Assembly (NCBI GenBank): GCA_965224765.1
Contig: CBDDAC010000008.1
Location: 143,149-207,148, forward strand
Source of the DNA: CAZDBA01 sp965224765
Lineage (GTDB): Bacteria; Planctomycetota; Planctomycetia; Pirellulales; Pirellulaceae
Length of the DNA stretch: 64,000 bases
Direction: 5' to 3'
Of this stretch, positions 55,949 to 64,000 are shown piece after piece. Below the pieces are notes generated by a model. It saw only the letters and a program-made list of their open reading frames with translations. It searched no databases and had not been told where the DNA came from. How positions within the stretch are numbered: the first letter of the stretch is position 1; each line of letters starts with the position of its first letter. Both the position numbers and the translations under genes were made by a program.

Positions 55949-57811
55949 CTACTTGGAACCTTCGATCGCGTCATCCAGGAATTCTCGATAACTCTTCCCT
56001 TGTTTCCCGCTGTAAATCGTTTCAAACATTTCCTCGATGGAGATTTGAGACAACGGTTTTCCTTCGGATGACAAAACAATACTGTCTACTGGATACGAAA
56101 ACTCTTCCTGAACCGTTTTGGCCCAAGCCACTGCGGTTGGATCAGTGTACAGCTTTTCCGCATTCTTCATTTCAGGAATAATGATTGAAGTGTTGACGAA
56201 GTTCTCATTAAGGTGGTCAATAATCGCTTGGCGTGAGAGCGGACCCGCTCTCAATTGTTTACCTGACGCTCAGCAAGACTCATCGTAAAGTGTTCCAAAT
56301 AGCGCGACAACCAGAAGCGGCTTGCCAGATTTCTGACTTTCGCCAACGGCATCCTCCCATGGCAACCAATTGATATTTGCTGAGCGATAGAATTTCTTAG
56401 CAAGCAAATCTTTGGCGGACTCTATATCTAAGACCGCGTCCCAATCGACGGCATCGACGTCATCGCCACTGGTCAATTCCATCACGGGAATAAATCCGAT
56501 GTCGACGCCCGTCAAACCTTCGTACTCCGTTTTGTTGTTCATTTCTTCCCGGGTTGCGGAACGGTTGACATCCACGTTGGTCCGCACCGGTGGAACGAAC
56601 AAACGAAAATGATGAACTTGATTGGTTTCGCTATTCCAAACCAGATGGCCTTCGAATTGAGACACGGTATAAAACCATCCATCTTCATGGCGAATTTCCC
56701 CGTGAAGGCGAATCAAGATATTGAGCAATTCCGCCTTTTTCCCAACCAGACAACCGTGAGCGCCAGTTGGCCCCCCGTGATGGAGCTTGCAACTTGCCCC
56801 AATATGGAACTGCTGCAACAGGGGCAGTAGGGCGTTCTCATCGATCTTCCAGGTATCACCCACGGATGTATCCGGCTTTGGTATCATCGAGTGAAAGAAT
56901 GCGTGGTCATAAGATTTTTGTTCGGCCACGGGTTTCATCTGATTGATTTCTGGCCATTTCTTGGCAAATCCATAGGTGGACTCGTCATCCAAGGGTACCC
57001 AGTTCGCCGTGAGCAAAACCTCCCCTATTCCATTTTCTTGTTGAACCTGGGGGATATGCATATCAGCCGAGGGATCGTCATCATCTGCAGGAACGAATTC
57101 TCGCGCCCACAAATCCATGTGCCTTTCAGCAATTTCCCTTTGTTTGACTTCGTCAACTCCAGCGTATTTCCAAGCCCCGTTTCCAACCATCTCAAAACGG
57201 ATGGGAGTTGGTGGCATCACATTCATGACCGACGGGTCATCAGAAAGTCGTGCCGAATCCACTTCGACGATTGCTGTTGCTGTATTTTCTAGGATTTCGA
57301 TGTCTGTGATCTCGCCGAGACGTAACATCACGGTCGCGCCGACGGGCATCGGGCTATCGGCAAGAACAGCAGAAAGGTCCGCGAGAAACTCGTTGCGATT
57401 CTCCACGTGCTTTAGTACTTGCGCGGCATAGACTTGTTTCTTTTTTGAGAATGCCGCCATTGTCTCCTTGCTGGGACGTCCGGCTGAAAAGTCGGGGGGA
57501 GTAGGGCGAGCAATTTCGTCAACATGATGATTGGCGAACACTTCTTTAATTCGTACGCGGTGACGATCGCCTTTCGGCCCAGGCGGAAACTCCCTTTCCA
57601 TTGCCACGGCGGCACTCGAGATTTCGCCACTGATCGTTGACTCTTGAATGGGAGTTGTCATCAGGGAAAGCATGGTTTCCCAATCCCCTTCGTTAGCCGC
57701 TTCTTGAAGCCGAAGAAATGTTGCTTTCGGCGAATCATCGCCCACCACTTCTAATCGGCCTGAGAATGCGGAAAACAACACGATCGCGATGATCGCAATG
57801 TTGAGTTTCAT
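55949..57811 (-). CDS. Predicted selenoprotein with C-terminal thioredoxin-like Cys-Sec domain
   Basis: 620 residues if the in-frame TGA at 56270-56272 is Sec (residue 514). ATG 57811 is preceded by AAAGAGGT and starts a signal peptide (MKLNIAIIAIVLFSAFSG); reading from 57871 would put 20 residues before it. The body up to about 480 is an unknown extracytoplasmic region (SNTF2-like start RLQEAANEGDWETMLSLM). The C-terminal domain reads NINWLPWEDAVGESQKSGKPLLVVALFGTLYDESC-Sec-ASGKQLRAGPL (in two pieces), then AIIDHLNENFVNTSIIIPEM: a thioredoxin fold with the redox pair as adjacent Cys-Sec. If the TGA were a stop, the fold would end at its active site. A strong hairpin with GGTC loop follows. 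Confidence 0.85.
56234..56272 (-). promoter_or_regulatory. UGA(Sec) codon with SECIS-like hairpin
   Basis: On the minus strand, TGA (56272-56270), then 24 bases to a GGTC loop (56245-56242) closed by an 8-bp perfect stem TGAGAGCG/CGCTCTCA. The strongest of the three hairpins. Confidence 0.85.
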
Positions 57812-57871
57812 CGTTACCTCTTTGAAAAAAACTGTTTGAGTATCAAAAAGCCGTTCTTTCAGGTCATTCAT

Positions 57872-58352
57872 CGTAGACGATTATGCCTTAAGAGATCAAA
57901 GCGACGGAATCATCAGCTTTCCATCACTGAAATAAAAGAAAAATTGTCTGGATGACAATCGAAGATGAGCCGAATTCCTTCGAGCCAGTTGATTGAGTCA
58001 GTTGCAGGCACGGATCCACTTCGGTCCGTTTTCCGGGAGGTTGAGGCTCCCGCCGAAACTCGTTGAACGTTAACTCGCAAATGCGAACATAGACAGATAC
58101 CTTCGCGCATCCCATCGTCGAGAACCCCATCAAAGGCCAAATCTCTTCGATTGCGAGCATTGACTTGCGAGGACAACAATTGCGTCCATGTCCTTTTCAC
58201 GGTCCCCGTCATCCCCACCACTCGGGGTGGACAGAGGCGAACCGTCGAGGGAGTTGGTGATCTGGCGTCTACGATTCTATCGCGGAAGCCCGACGAGTCT
58301 ACAACTTCGTCGGATAAAACGCTCGGCCCGAACAAAACGACGCATCAAAAAA
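57872..58352. other. Intergenic region with a dispersed repeat
   Basis: No convincing gene. 58033-58060 (CGGGAGGTTGAGGCTCC, then GCCGAAAC) matches the reverse complement of 15107-15130. A plus-strand frame at 58151-58420 shows no domain signal. Confidence 0.45.
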
Positions 58353-59747
58353 TCAAACGGCGGATGCATTCTTCAGATCGGCAGACAATACACCGGCAAT
58401 CGCTGACTCCGCAATGGTAATCGTTTCATTCACGTTGAGATTCCCTTTGAGAATAAAAGCTGAGTTGACAAGGTACATTCCTGGGACACTCGTCTTCATT
58501 GGCGGCAACGACTTGGAATAGTTCAACGTGGGGATGGCCATGACGCTCCGTGTCTTCGACAGTTCGAACGCTTCGATATCCTCCCGGTTGAATTCCGGAT
58601 ACATTTTTTCCAATGCGACAACAAACTCTTCTTTGATCTCCTCATCAGGGCGATCAAACGCTTCATGTGACGCTGGAACATACTTGGGAAGGTAAACCAG
58701 CGACCGGCCGCCAGTCTCCTGCTTGTCGATAATGTTGGTCAACTCAATGACCGCAGTCATCGGCACCCAAGTGTCAGTGATGTTGGTCACGTAGTAGGGA
58801 GAAATTGGCTTTTTCAGCAGCATGGATGCACAGCAGATCCCAAGATACTCAGTCCGCATCAAACGTTCACGTTCATCGCAGGACAGCTGTGGGCATATTT
58901 TGTGGACCACATTGTTGGGGGTCGTCATGATTACGCGATCAAATTCCTGAACGCTTCCATCCGATGAAACTTCAAAACTACCGTTGTCCATTTTGTTGAT
59001 CGATTGAGTGGGACAGGAAGTTTGAATATCGACTCCCAATTCCGTCAAACGTTCGGTCAAACGCTCAATGACCGTTCTGTATCCTCCGCGCACATATCCA
59101 AACATCTCTTTTTTGAGGCCGGTGCGACGCGCCTTATACATTCGACTGATATGGGCCCAAATAAAACTTGCGGCCGTACGTTGATAGCTTTCTCCCAACT
59201 TGGCCTTCAATAGCGGTTCCCAGATTTTTTTGAACGTTCCTTTTCCACTCCATCGTTTAAGCCAAACCGCAACGGGAATCTTTTCGAGACGTCGCCAGTT
59301 GCGAATTTTCGATGCATAAAAAATCGTTCCGCCCAAGCGAAGTTTTTCCATCATGGTCAACGGAGGAAACTTGAGAAACTCGGCGGTATCTGACATCGAG
59401 TAAAGCGTGCCGCCGGTAAAGAACCCTGTCTTGGTTTCTACCCAACGCAATTCATCTGCCAAGTCGATTTCCTCCAAAAGATTTCGCAGGCGTGAGTCTG
59501 ACAAAAGAATCACGTGATAATATCGCTCCCACTCGACGTTGCCAAGCTTCCAAGTGGAGGCGAGTCCACCAAGTTTCGGGGCTGCCTCGATAAGGGTAAC
59601 GTTGTGTCCAGACTTGGCCATTCGATAAGCCAAAGTCATGCCGAGGATTCCCCCGCCAACGATTGCCCAGCGGCAATCCGACTCCGCCCGAGTGTCGACG
59701 GACTCGTTTCGGCTTGGCTCCTCGTCCTGTGGATTTTCTAATATCAT
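58353..59747 (-). CDS. FAD-dependent oxidoreductase (amine-oxidase/protoporphyrinogen-oxidase fold)
   Basis: 464 residues. A ~25-residue acidic N-terminus precedes the Rossmann motif WAIVGGGILGMTLAYRMAKSGHNVTLIEAAPKLGGLASTW, the ADP-binding GxGxxG plus GG(L)ASTW motif of the flavin amine oxidase class. WAHISRMYKARR, GYVRGGYRTVIERL, DRVIMTTPNNVV (second dinucleotide strand) and a C-terminal GMYLVNSAFILKGNLNVNETIT FAD-contact strand are seen. Similar proteins act near polysaccharide or lipid glycosylation genes, and a GT87-like gene lies immediately upstream. The substrate is unknown. Confidence 0.85.
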   Translation of the reverse strand: MILENPQDEEPSRNESVDTRAESDCRWAIVGGGILGMTLAYRMAKSGHNVTLIEAAPKLGGLASTWKLGNVEWERYYHVILLSDSRLRNLLEEIDLADELRWVETKTGFFTGGTLYSMSDTAEFLKFPPLTMMEKLRLGGTIFYASKIRNWRRLEKIPVAVWLKRWSGKGTFKKIWEPLLKAKLGESYQRTAASFIWAHISRMYKARRTGLKKEMFGYVRGGYRTVIERLTERLTELGVDIQTSCPTQSINKMDNGSFEVSSDGSVQEFDRVIMTTPNNVVHKICPQLSCDERERLMRTEYLGICCASMLLKKPISPYYVTNITDTWVPMTAVIELTNIIDKQETGGRSLVYLPKYVPASHEAFDRPDEEIKEEFVVALEKMYPEFNREDIEAFELSKTRSVMAIPTLNYSKSLPPMKTSVPGMYLVNSAFILKGNLNVNETITIAESAIAGVLSADLKNASAV

Positions 59748-59804
59748 TTGATGTTTTCTTCGTAGTTGTAGATTCTTAGATTGATTTTGCGATATTCGAC
59801 TTGG

Positions 59805-61118
59805 CTAATTGCCGACGTCTTTTGGAACAGGACTTGATTGGGCCTGGCGGAATACAATCGCCATGACAATCAGCAGCGCGAGAAAAAGGCTGACTCCGTT
59901 GATGACCGTAACGACTTGCCAAATCAAACTCGACTGTTCAAGCCCCAACAGGTTTCGAGCCGATTGCGTTGAAGCATAGTTAACCATAGGAACGGTCAAC
60001 AAACCGGCCAACAGCCACTTGGTTCGAGCGCCGACTCCCGGCAATACCCTGCCAGGGAAAAACGACACTCCGATCCAGGGAACAGCGATCAACAGGCAGT
60101 CGTAACTATGGTGGTAGATCGACAGCAACAACGTAAGCAAAGCAAGCATACTCGAGTTTCCAAGAACGCTGGAATCATTTTCCCGCTCCGCAACTCGCCA
60201 AATTGCGATGCAAGGGATCAAGGCAATCACGAACATACTCGCCAAGTAAACTTTATCCGATGGGATCCAGTCAACGAACTTGGCAAACATTCCCAACAGA
60301 TCAACTCGAGTCCAAGTGTTAACGGGAAACTCGGTTTCGTCTGCATGAAACGCTTCCTGTCCTGCCGATATCCCTTGTACAACTTCCATGAAACTCGAGT
60401 CTTTGGCGAGCCAAGCCAGACCGCCCACTCCAGCGATCGTGCACAACGCCAGCCCAAGGATCACTGCCCGGAAATTCTTCCTTGCGATCATTAACAGAAT
60501 CAACGGCAAAATGTAGGTCGGCTTGACCGAAGCAAGCAACATACCCACAGCCGAAAGCCAAGGTCGATTTTTTCCAAAATGCAGTGCGAGCAATACGCCC
60601 ATCACCAGTTCAAGTGTGTAGTAACCGGTAAAGAGTGAAATATGACCTGGTCGGGACACCAACAAGAGGCTGCTTACAAACAACCACCAACCCATATGAA
60701 AACGTCCATACCCCAACACAACAGCAACGAACGACAGCAAGAAAAGCAGTGACGTGTTGTATACGAAGAAGATAACATCCGCCGTTTCCATATCGACAAA
60801 CGTAAAAGGCAAATGAAGAATGAATGTAATCGGAGGGCAGGGGCGCGAAGGCGATGCGACTGGATATTTCTCCATGACTTCAGGTGCGTACGGATTAACG
60901 CCTTTGCGAAACGCTGTGGCAGGCAGGTAGGTTCCGTAATGAAAATCACTATGACCGCGTTTCGACCAGTCAAATGTATTCGAGGGCACCGAATAATCAT
61001 GGTAGGTCCGATAGGCAGTCGCAAATACCAACACGATGCATAGAACCAAAAGGGTACCCACCGTACCTTTATGGTTCATAAATCGATGTATCAAGCGGTC
61101 ACGGGGCGGAGAAATCAT
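59805..61118 (-). CDS. GT87-like polytopic membrane glycosyltransferase
   Basis: 437 residues (start 61118; Met 61079 is an alternative). About ten membrane segments, with an early extracytoplasmic loop DFHYGTYLPATAFRKGVNPYAPEVMEKYP that fits the DxxxY...G.NPY signature of DUF2029/GT87 mannosyltransferases, and later ASVKPTYILPLILLMI and LSIYHHSYDCLLIAVPWIG, with conserved polar residues between helices. It would use a lipid-linked sugar. It precedes the FAD oxidoreductase on the same strand by 57 bases and is divergent from the GT2 remnant. Confidence 0.82.
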   Translation of the reverse strand: MISPPRDRLIHRFMNHKGTVGTLLVLCIVLVFATAYRTYHDYSVPSNTFDWSKRGHSDFHYGTYLPATAFRKGVNPYAPEVMEKYPVASPSRPCPPITFILHLPFTFVDMETADVIFFVYNTSLLFLLSFVAVVLGYGRFHMGWWLFVSSLLLVSRPGHISLFTGYYTLELVMGVLLALHFGKNRPWLSAVGMLLASVKPTYILPLILLMIARKNFRAVILGLALCTIAGVGGLAWLAKDSSFMEVVQGISAGQEAFHADETEFPVNTWTRVDLLGMFAKFVDWIPSDKVYLASMFVIALIPCIAIWRVAERENDSSVLGNSSMLALLTLLLSIYHHSYDCLLIAVPWIGVSFFPGRVLPGVGARTKWLLAGLLTVPMVNYASTQSARNLLGLEQSSLIWQVVTVINGVSLFLALLIVMAIVFRQAQSSPVPKDVGN

Positions 61119-61402
61119 GATGATGGGATACAGGACGGGAACGGGCGGCAGAGCAATGAATACATTGTACTTACGGCGTTTTATGTCAAGTAACGGTTGT
61201 AACGATTACGCCCAAACAATCACTAACTAATTGTGAGGTATTTCTGCATCAATTAACAATTCGGATTATGATGATAATCATAAGTAAGCAACGATTGACA
61301 ACACCACGATTCACAACCTGATACGCACTCCGATGCCCGAAGCCAATACTCATATTTGCCGCTGTTGAAAAACAACTGAAAGTCAAGGCCAATGGAACAC
61401 CA

Positions 61403-62159
61403 TTGGACCAGCTTCGTGATTCGAAGGTTTGGATTATGCTGCCGGCCTACAACGAGGAAGTCGGCATTGTTTCGCTGGTCGACAAAATCTGTGCCGTGGC
61501 CAAGCGAGAGATGCTCGTTTACGAAATCGTCATCGTCGATGATGCGAGTACCGACTCCACCGCACAACAGGTAAGCCGACTCTCGTTCCATCATCCGATT
61601 GAGTTGATTCAGCACCAAAGTAATCAAGGATTGGCTGGAGCCATGCGATCTGGATTGGCATTCGTGCTCCAGAATGGACAATCTGGCGATCGGATTGTGA
61701 CACTTGACGCAGATGACACCCAACCACCTGCAGCAATTCCAAAATTATTGTCAATGATCGACGAAGGATATGATGTCTCCATCGCATCCCGTTACCAATC
61801 GGGATCTAGAACCATAGGCGTTCCGATGATTCGAACGATCTTTACCTTGGTTCGCCAAATGGCTTTTCAAAATCATCACACCGATCCGGGGCGTAAGAGA
61901 TTACACCTGTGGTTTCCGTGCCTACAACTTTGACAAGCTCAAGGAAACTTCAGACCACTACGGAGACCAATTCGTCAGCGAAAAAGGCTTCTCATGCATG
62001 GTCGACGTGCTTTTGAAGATGCGCCGATTCAGCCCAATCATTGGCGAAGTCCCAATGTTGCTTCGCTACGACATGAAAGACGGCCCATCGAAAATGAAAG
62101 TTGCGAGAACCATGGTTCAAACATTGCAACTGCTGGTTCGCCGCAGATTGGGCAAGTAG
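61403..62159 (+). pseudogene. Family 2 (DPM1-like) glycosyltransferase with a frameshift
   Basis: The first part (start TTG 61403 or ATG 61436) reads VWIMLPAYNEEVGIVSLVDKI, EIVIVDDASTDSTAQQV, HQSNQGLAGAMRSGL, IVTLDADDTQPPAAIPKLL, SIASRYQSGSRTIGVP: a normal GT2 domain with the DxD-like LDADD. Near 61840-61860 the homologous sequence moves to another frame (WLFKIITPIRGVRDYTCGFRAYNFDKL) and continues to TAG 62157-62159. One base indel would restore ~250 residues. Recent pseudogene or sequence error. Confidence 0.75.
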
Positions 62160-62246
62160 GGCACGTCAATTCACACGTTGTCGCTGATTCGCTTTCGCAA
62201 AGCTTCGCAGCGGCCAGATAGGATCTGGCCAAGGCAGCATAAGTTT
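61925..62246 (+). repeat. 3' end of the glycosyltransferase gene, first copy of a direct duplication
   Basis: ACAACTTTGACAAGCTCAAG through GGCAGCATAAG recurs at 62402-62723 with scattered base changes. The unit covers the last ~80 codons, the stop and ~85 bases downstream. Confidence 0.88.
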
Positions 62247-62262
62247 ACGGGCCAAAGCGAAT

Positions 62263-62364
62263 GGGGTCGGGAGTCTTTTCTGTTCAAATGCGAGAAAGTT
62301 AAATCAATCTAATCTCGCAATCAATATACTTCGGTCACCCAACAAAGAAAAGACTCCCGACCCC
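62263..62364. mobile_element. 102 bp MITE-like element, copy 2
   Basis: Same 19-bp inverted ends and interior as 50638-50739, differing at very few positions. It sits between the two copies of the glycosyltransferase 3' end, in a place where GACCCCCTTTGCCGCGTC is itself repeated. Confidence 0.88.
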
Positions 62365-62401
62365 CTTTGCCGCGTCGACCCCCTTTGCCGCGTCTACAAC
62401 T

Positions 62402-62723
62402 TACAACTTTGACAAGCTCAAGGAAACTTCAGACCACTACGAAGACCAATTCGTCAGTGAAAAAAGCTTCTCATGCATGGTCGACATGCTATTGAAGATG
62501 CGCCGATTCAGCCCAATCATTGGCGAAGTCCCAATGTTGCTTCGCTACGACATGAAAGACGGCCCATCGAAAATGAAAGTTGCGAAAACCATGGTTCAAA
62601 CATTGCAATTGCTGGTTCGCCGCAGATTGGGCAATTAGAGTACAGTCAATTCCCAACGTTGTCGCCGATTCACTTTCGCAAATCTCCGCAGTAGTCAGAT
62701 TGATCTGGCCAAGGCAGCATAAG
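62402..62723 (+). repeat. 3' end of the glycosyltransferase gene, second copy
   Basis: Open frame equivalent to the last ~80 codons (NFDKLKETSDHYEDQFVSEK...LRYDMKDGPSKMK), ending at TAG near 62638, without a start. A gene fragment, not an independent gene. Confidence 0.85.
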
Positions 62724-62909
62724 CGTACAACAAGACGCGATCACCACGACATCCGAACTCGTTGCCAGAGTGACCAGCAACGAGTTTAACTTAGAGCACT
62801 TCCAGTATTAGAGCAATTTTCGAAGTGCTCTAGCTGCCAAAAATCTATATCCAATTGGCGCCAACTCAATAAAGATTGAGTCGCACAGAGCTTTCTAAAT
62901 CCAGGAGAT

Positions 62910-63770
62910 CTATTCCTGATCCATTACGCTGGAAAGTTGGGCCAACAGCGATTCAACTTGCCGGATCGCATCATCGGTTTGTTGAATAACCAGGCAGCCG
63001 CCGACCATAGTAATTGATCCATCTCCATTGGTGCTGTCCCAATCATCAGGCGTCACGGATGATATGATAGTATCGATCAGGTCGGCCTCTGCACTGTAAC
63101 CACGTTTTACAACGAACCAGGTCTTTGCTTGCTCTTCTTGGTCGACTTGCCCAGCACCGTCGACGAGTCCAGGGATCTGATCTCCAGAAAGCAAATCGAA
63201 AACTCCGCCGCCGACGCCACGTCCTTCGGCAAAGTCACTCACGCGCTGAACGCTCGAAATCGCATCTTCCCCTTGGTTCTTGGTATTGCGAATTTTTTCC
63301 AAAATCGTCTCGCAGTTGATGATTTTACGATTAAAAAATTCTGGGTTCTTAGCCACCTCTTTGGAGACAATTAGAAGAACTTCATCTCGCACAAGAAAGG
63401 TAGCATTGAATCGATCAAGCATCAGCCGAAGCGCGGATCTCATCGAGATATCTCTGATAGAAAACGTAACGATATCTTTCTCTGACAAAGCGTCATCCCT
63501 GGCGGATTGGTCCAGTACGATGTTGATGCTGAATTCGCGGCGAAACTCATCCATGAAATCAATGAACGGCGTCTCATCATAATCCAAGGTGACTGGAGAA
63601 TCGAGAATGTCGTTAATTCGCTGGTCCTGAAGATTCACTCCATTCTGTCGTTGCTGAATTGGAGCACTCTCCAACGAAGCATCGTCATTAGACTGACCGA
63701 GCAAACAGTCAGTCATGCCAATTGAGAGTAGTGTAACGAAACCGAGCTTGACCAAATTTTTGCAATTCAT
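62910..63770 (-). CDS. Secreted STN-domain protein
   Basis: 286 residues from Met 63770 (MNCKNLVKLGF), which starts a signal peptide ending near LLGQS. The central part LDSPVTLDYDETPFIDFMDEFRREFSINIVLDQSA and ISMRSALRLMLDRFNATFLVRDEVLLIVSKE is an STN (secretin and TonB short) domain, as in planctomycete proteins with the same SIxxALxxxL pattern. The C-terminus (WDSTNGDGSITMVGGCLVIQQTDDAIRQVESLLAQL) is a secretin N1-like strand-helix unit. There is no secretin barrel. Role unknown. Confidence 0.8.
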   Translation of the reverse strand: MNCKNLVKLGFVTLLSIGMTDCLLGQSNDDASLESAPIQQRQNGVNLQDQRINDILDSPVTLDYDETPFIDFMDEFRREFSINIVLDQSARDDALSEKDIVTFSIRDISMRSALRLMLDRFNATFLVRDEVLLIVSKEVAKNPEFFNRKIINCETILEKIRNTKNQGEDAISSVQRVSDFAEGRGVGGGVFDLLSGDQIPGLVDGAGQVDQEEQAKTWFVVKRGYSAEADLIDTIISSVTPDDWDSTNGDGSITMVGGCLVIQQTDDAIRQVESLLAQLSSVMDQE

Positions 63771-64000
63771 CGTTTTCCCATTCCTGAAATTATCTACCCA
63801 ATGCAATTTACACAATGTGGAGGACGAGTGCGAGGAACTCCAAATTAGTGTTGCCGTGAAGCCTAAAACGTCACGCAAAATTCAGAAAAATTGCCGACAT
63901 CGCCATCATTTATCGCGTTAGCAAAATCCGCTTGGGGAGATACCCCCAAGCCTCCGAAGCCAAGAATACCTGATCGGCTCAAAGTACCCTTGGCAGATTC

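Noticed and set aside
44992..57811. Reassignment of TGA to Trp or another residue genome-wide
   Set aside because: Several other genes in the window end properly at TGA, for example the DUF819 gene (961-963) and the kinase overlapping an ATG at 53653, so TGA is normally a stop.
58151..58420. 89-codon plus-strand ORF
   Set aside because: Low-complexity, basic and polar composition without a domain; overlaps the end of the FAD oxidoreductase gene.

Overview
This 64 kb window comes from a planctomycete, most likely of the Rhodopirellula/Pirellulaceae type. I infer this from gene content alone: large Ser/Thr kinases paired with planctomycete-style ECF sigma factors, a DUF1559/prepilin-like remnant, a SUMF1-domain protein on an ABC transporter operon, CRTAC1-like FG-GAP/ASPIC proteins, and moderate GC. 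No rRNA, tRNA or CRISPR array was found.

Layout. 1-23.4 kb is ordinary core genome: a DUF819 membrane protein (cut by the window edge), RNase PH, a secreted M28 peptidase, a cysteine hydrolase divergent from hslVU, a degenerate kinase, a four-gene minus-strand operon (ABC ATPase, permease, SUMF1 protein, SpoU methyltransferase), folC with a decayed duplicate of its 5' end in front of it, a methyltransferase, and a tetR-adaptor-RND efflux operon.

23.4-38.6 kb is a gene-cassette array of a sedentary chromosomal integron. Small, mostly unrecognised genes are separated by about 18 recognisable attC-like sites (70-110 bp), all in one orientation, plus several half-sites. No integrase gene lies in the array or at either flank, so it is a cluster of attC sites lacking an integrase. 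Cargo includes a SigZ-like ECF sigma factor translated just behind a 45-residue protein with 14 cysteines, an RDD membrane protein, a glyoxalase/bleomycin-resistance-fold protein, a SecD-P1-like lipoprotein and many small membrane proteins. Two IS110-family transposase remnants, a MITE-interrupted cassette and truncated cassettes show it is decaying in places.

38.7-58 kb is a regulatory and secreted-protein region: an EAL-HDOD protein, two kinase/ECF-sigma pairs, and three long genes that each look interrupted by one in-frame TGA. All three are best read as selenoprotein genes. Two are tandem FG-GAP/ASPIC paralogues with TGA at the same position; the third ends in a thioredoxin-like domain with a Cys-TGA (Cys-Sec) motif. 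After every TGA there is a hairpin with the same GGUC tetraloop, 17-24 nt downstream, as expected for a bacterial SECIS element. This is the most notable content of the window.

58-64 kb holds an FAD oxidoreductase and a GT87-like membrane glycosyltransferase, then a frameshifted family 2 glycosyltransferase whose 3' end is duplicated around a 102 bp MITE, and an STN-domain protein. The same MITE also lies at 50.6 kb.
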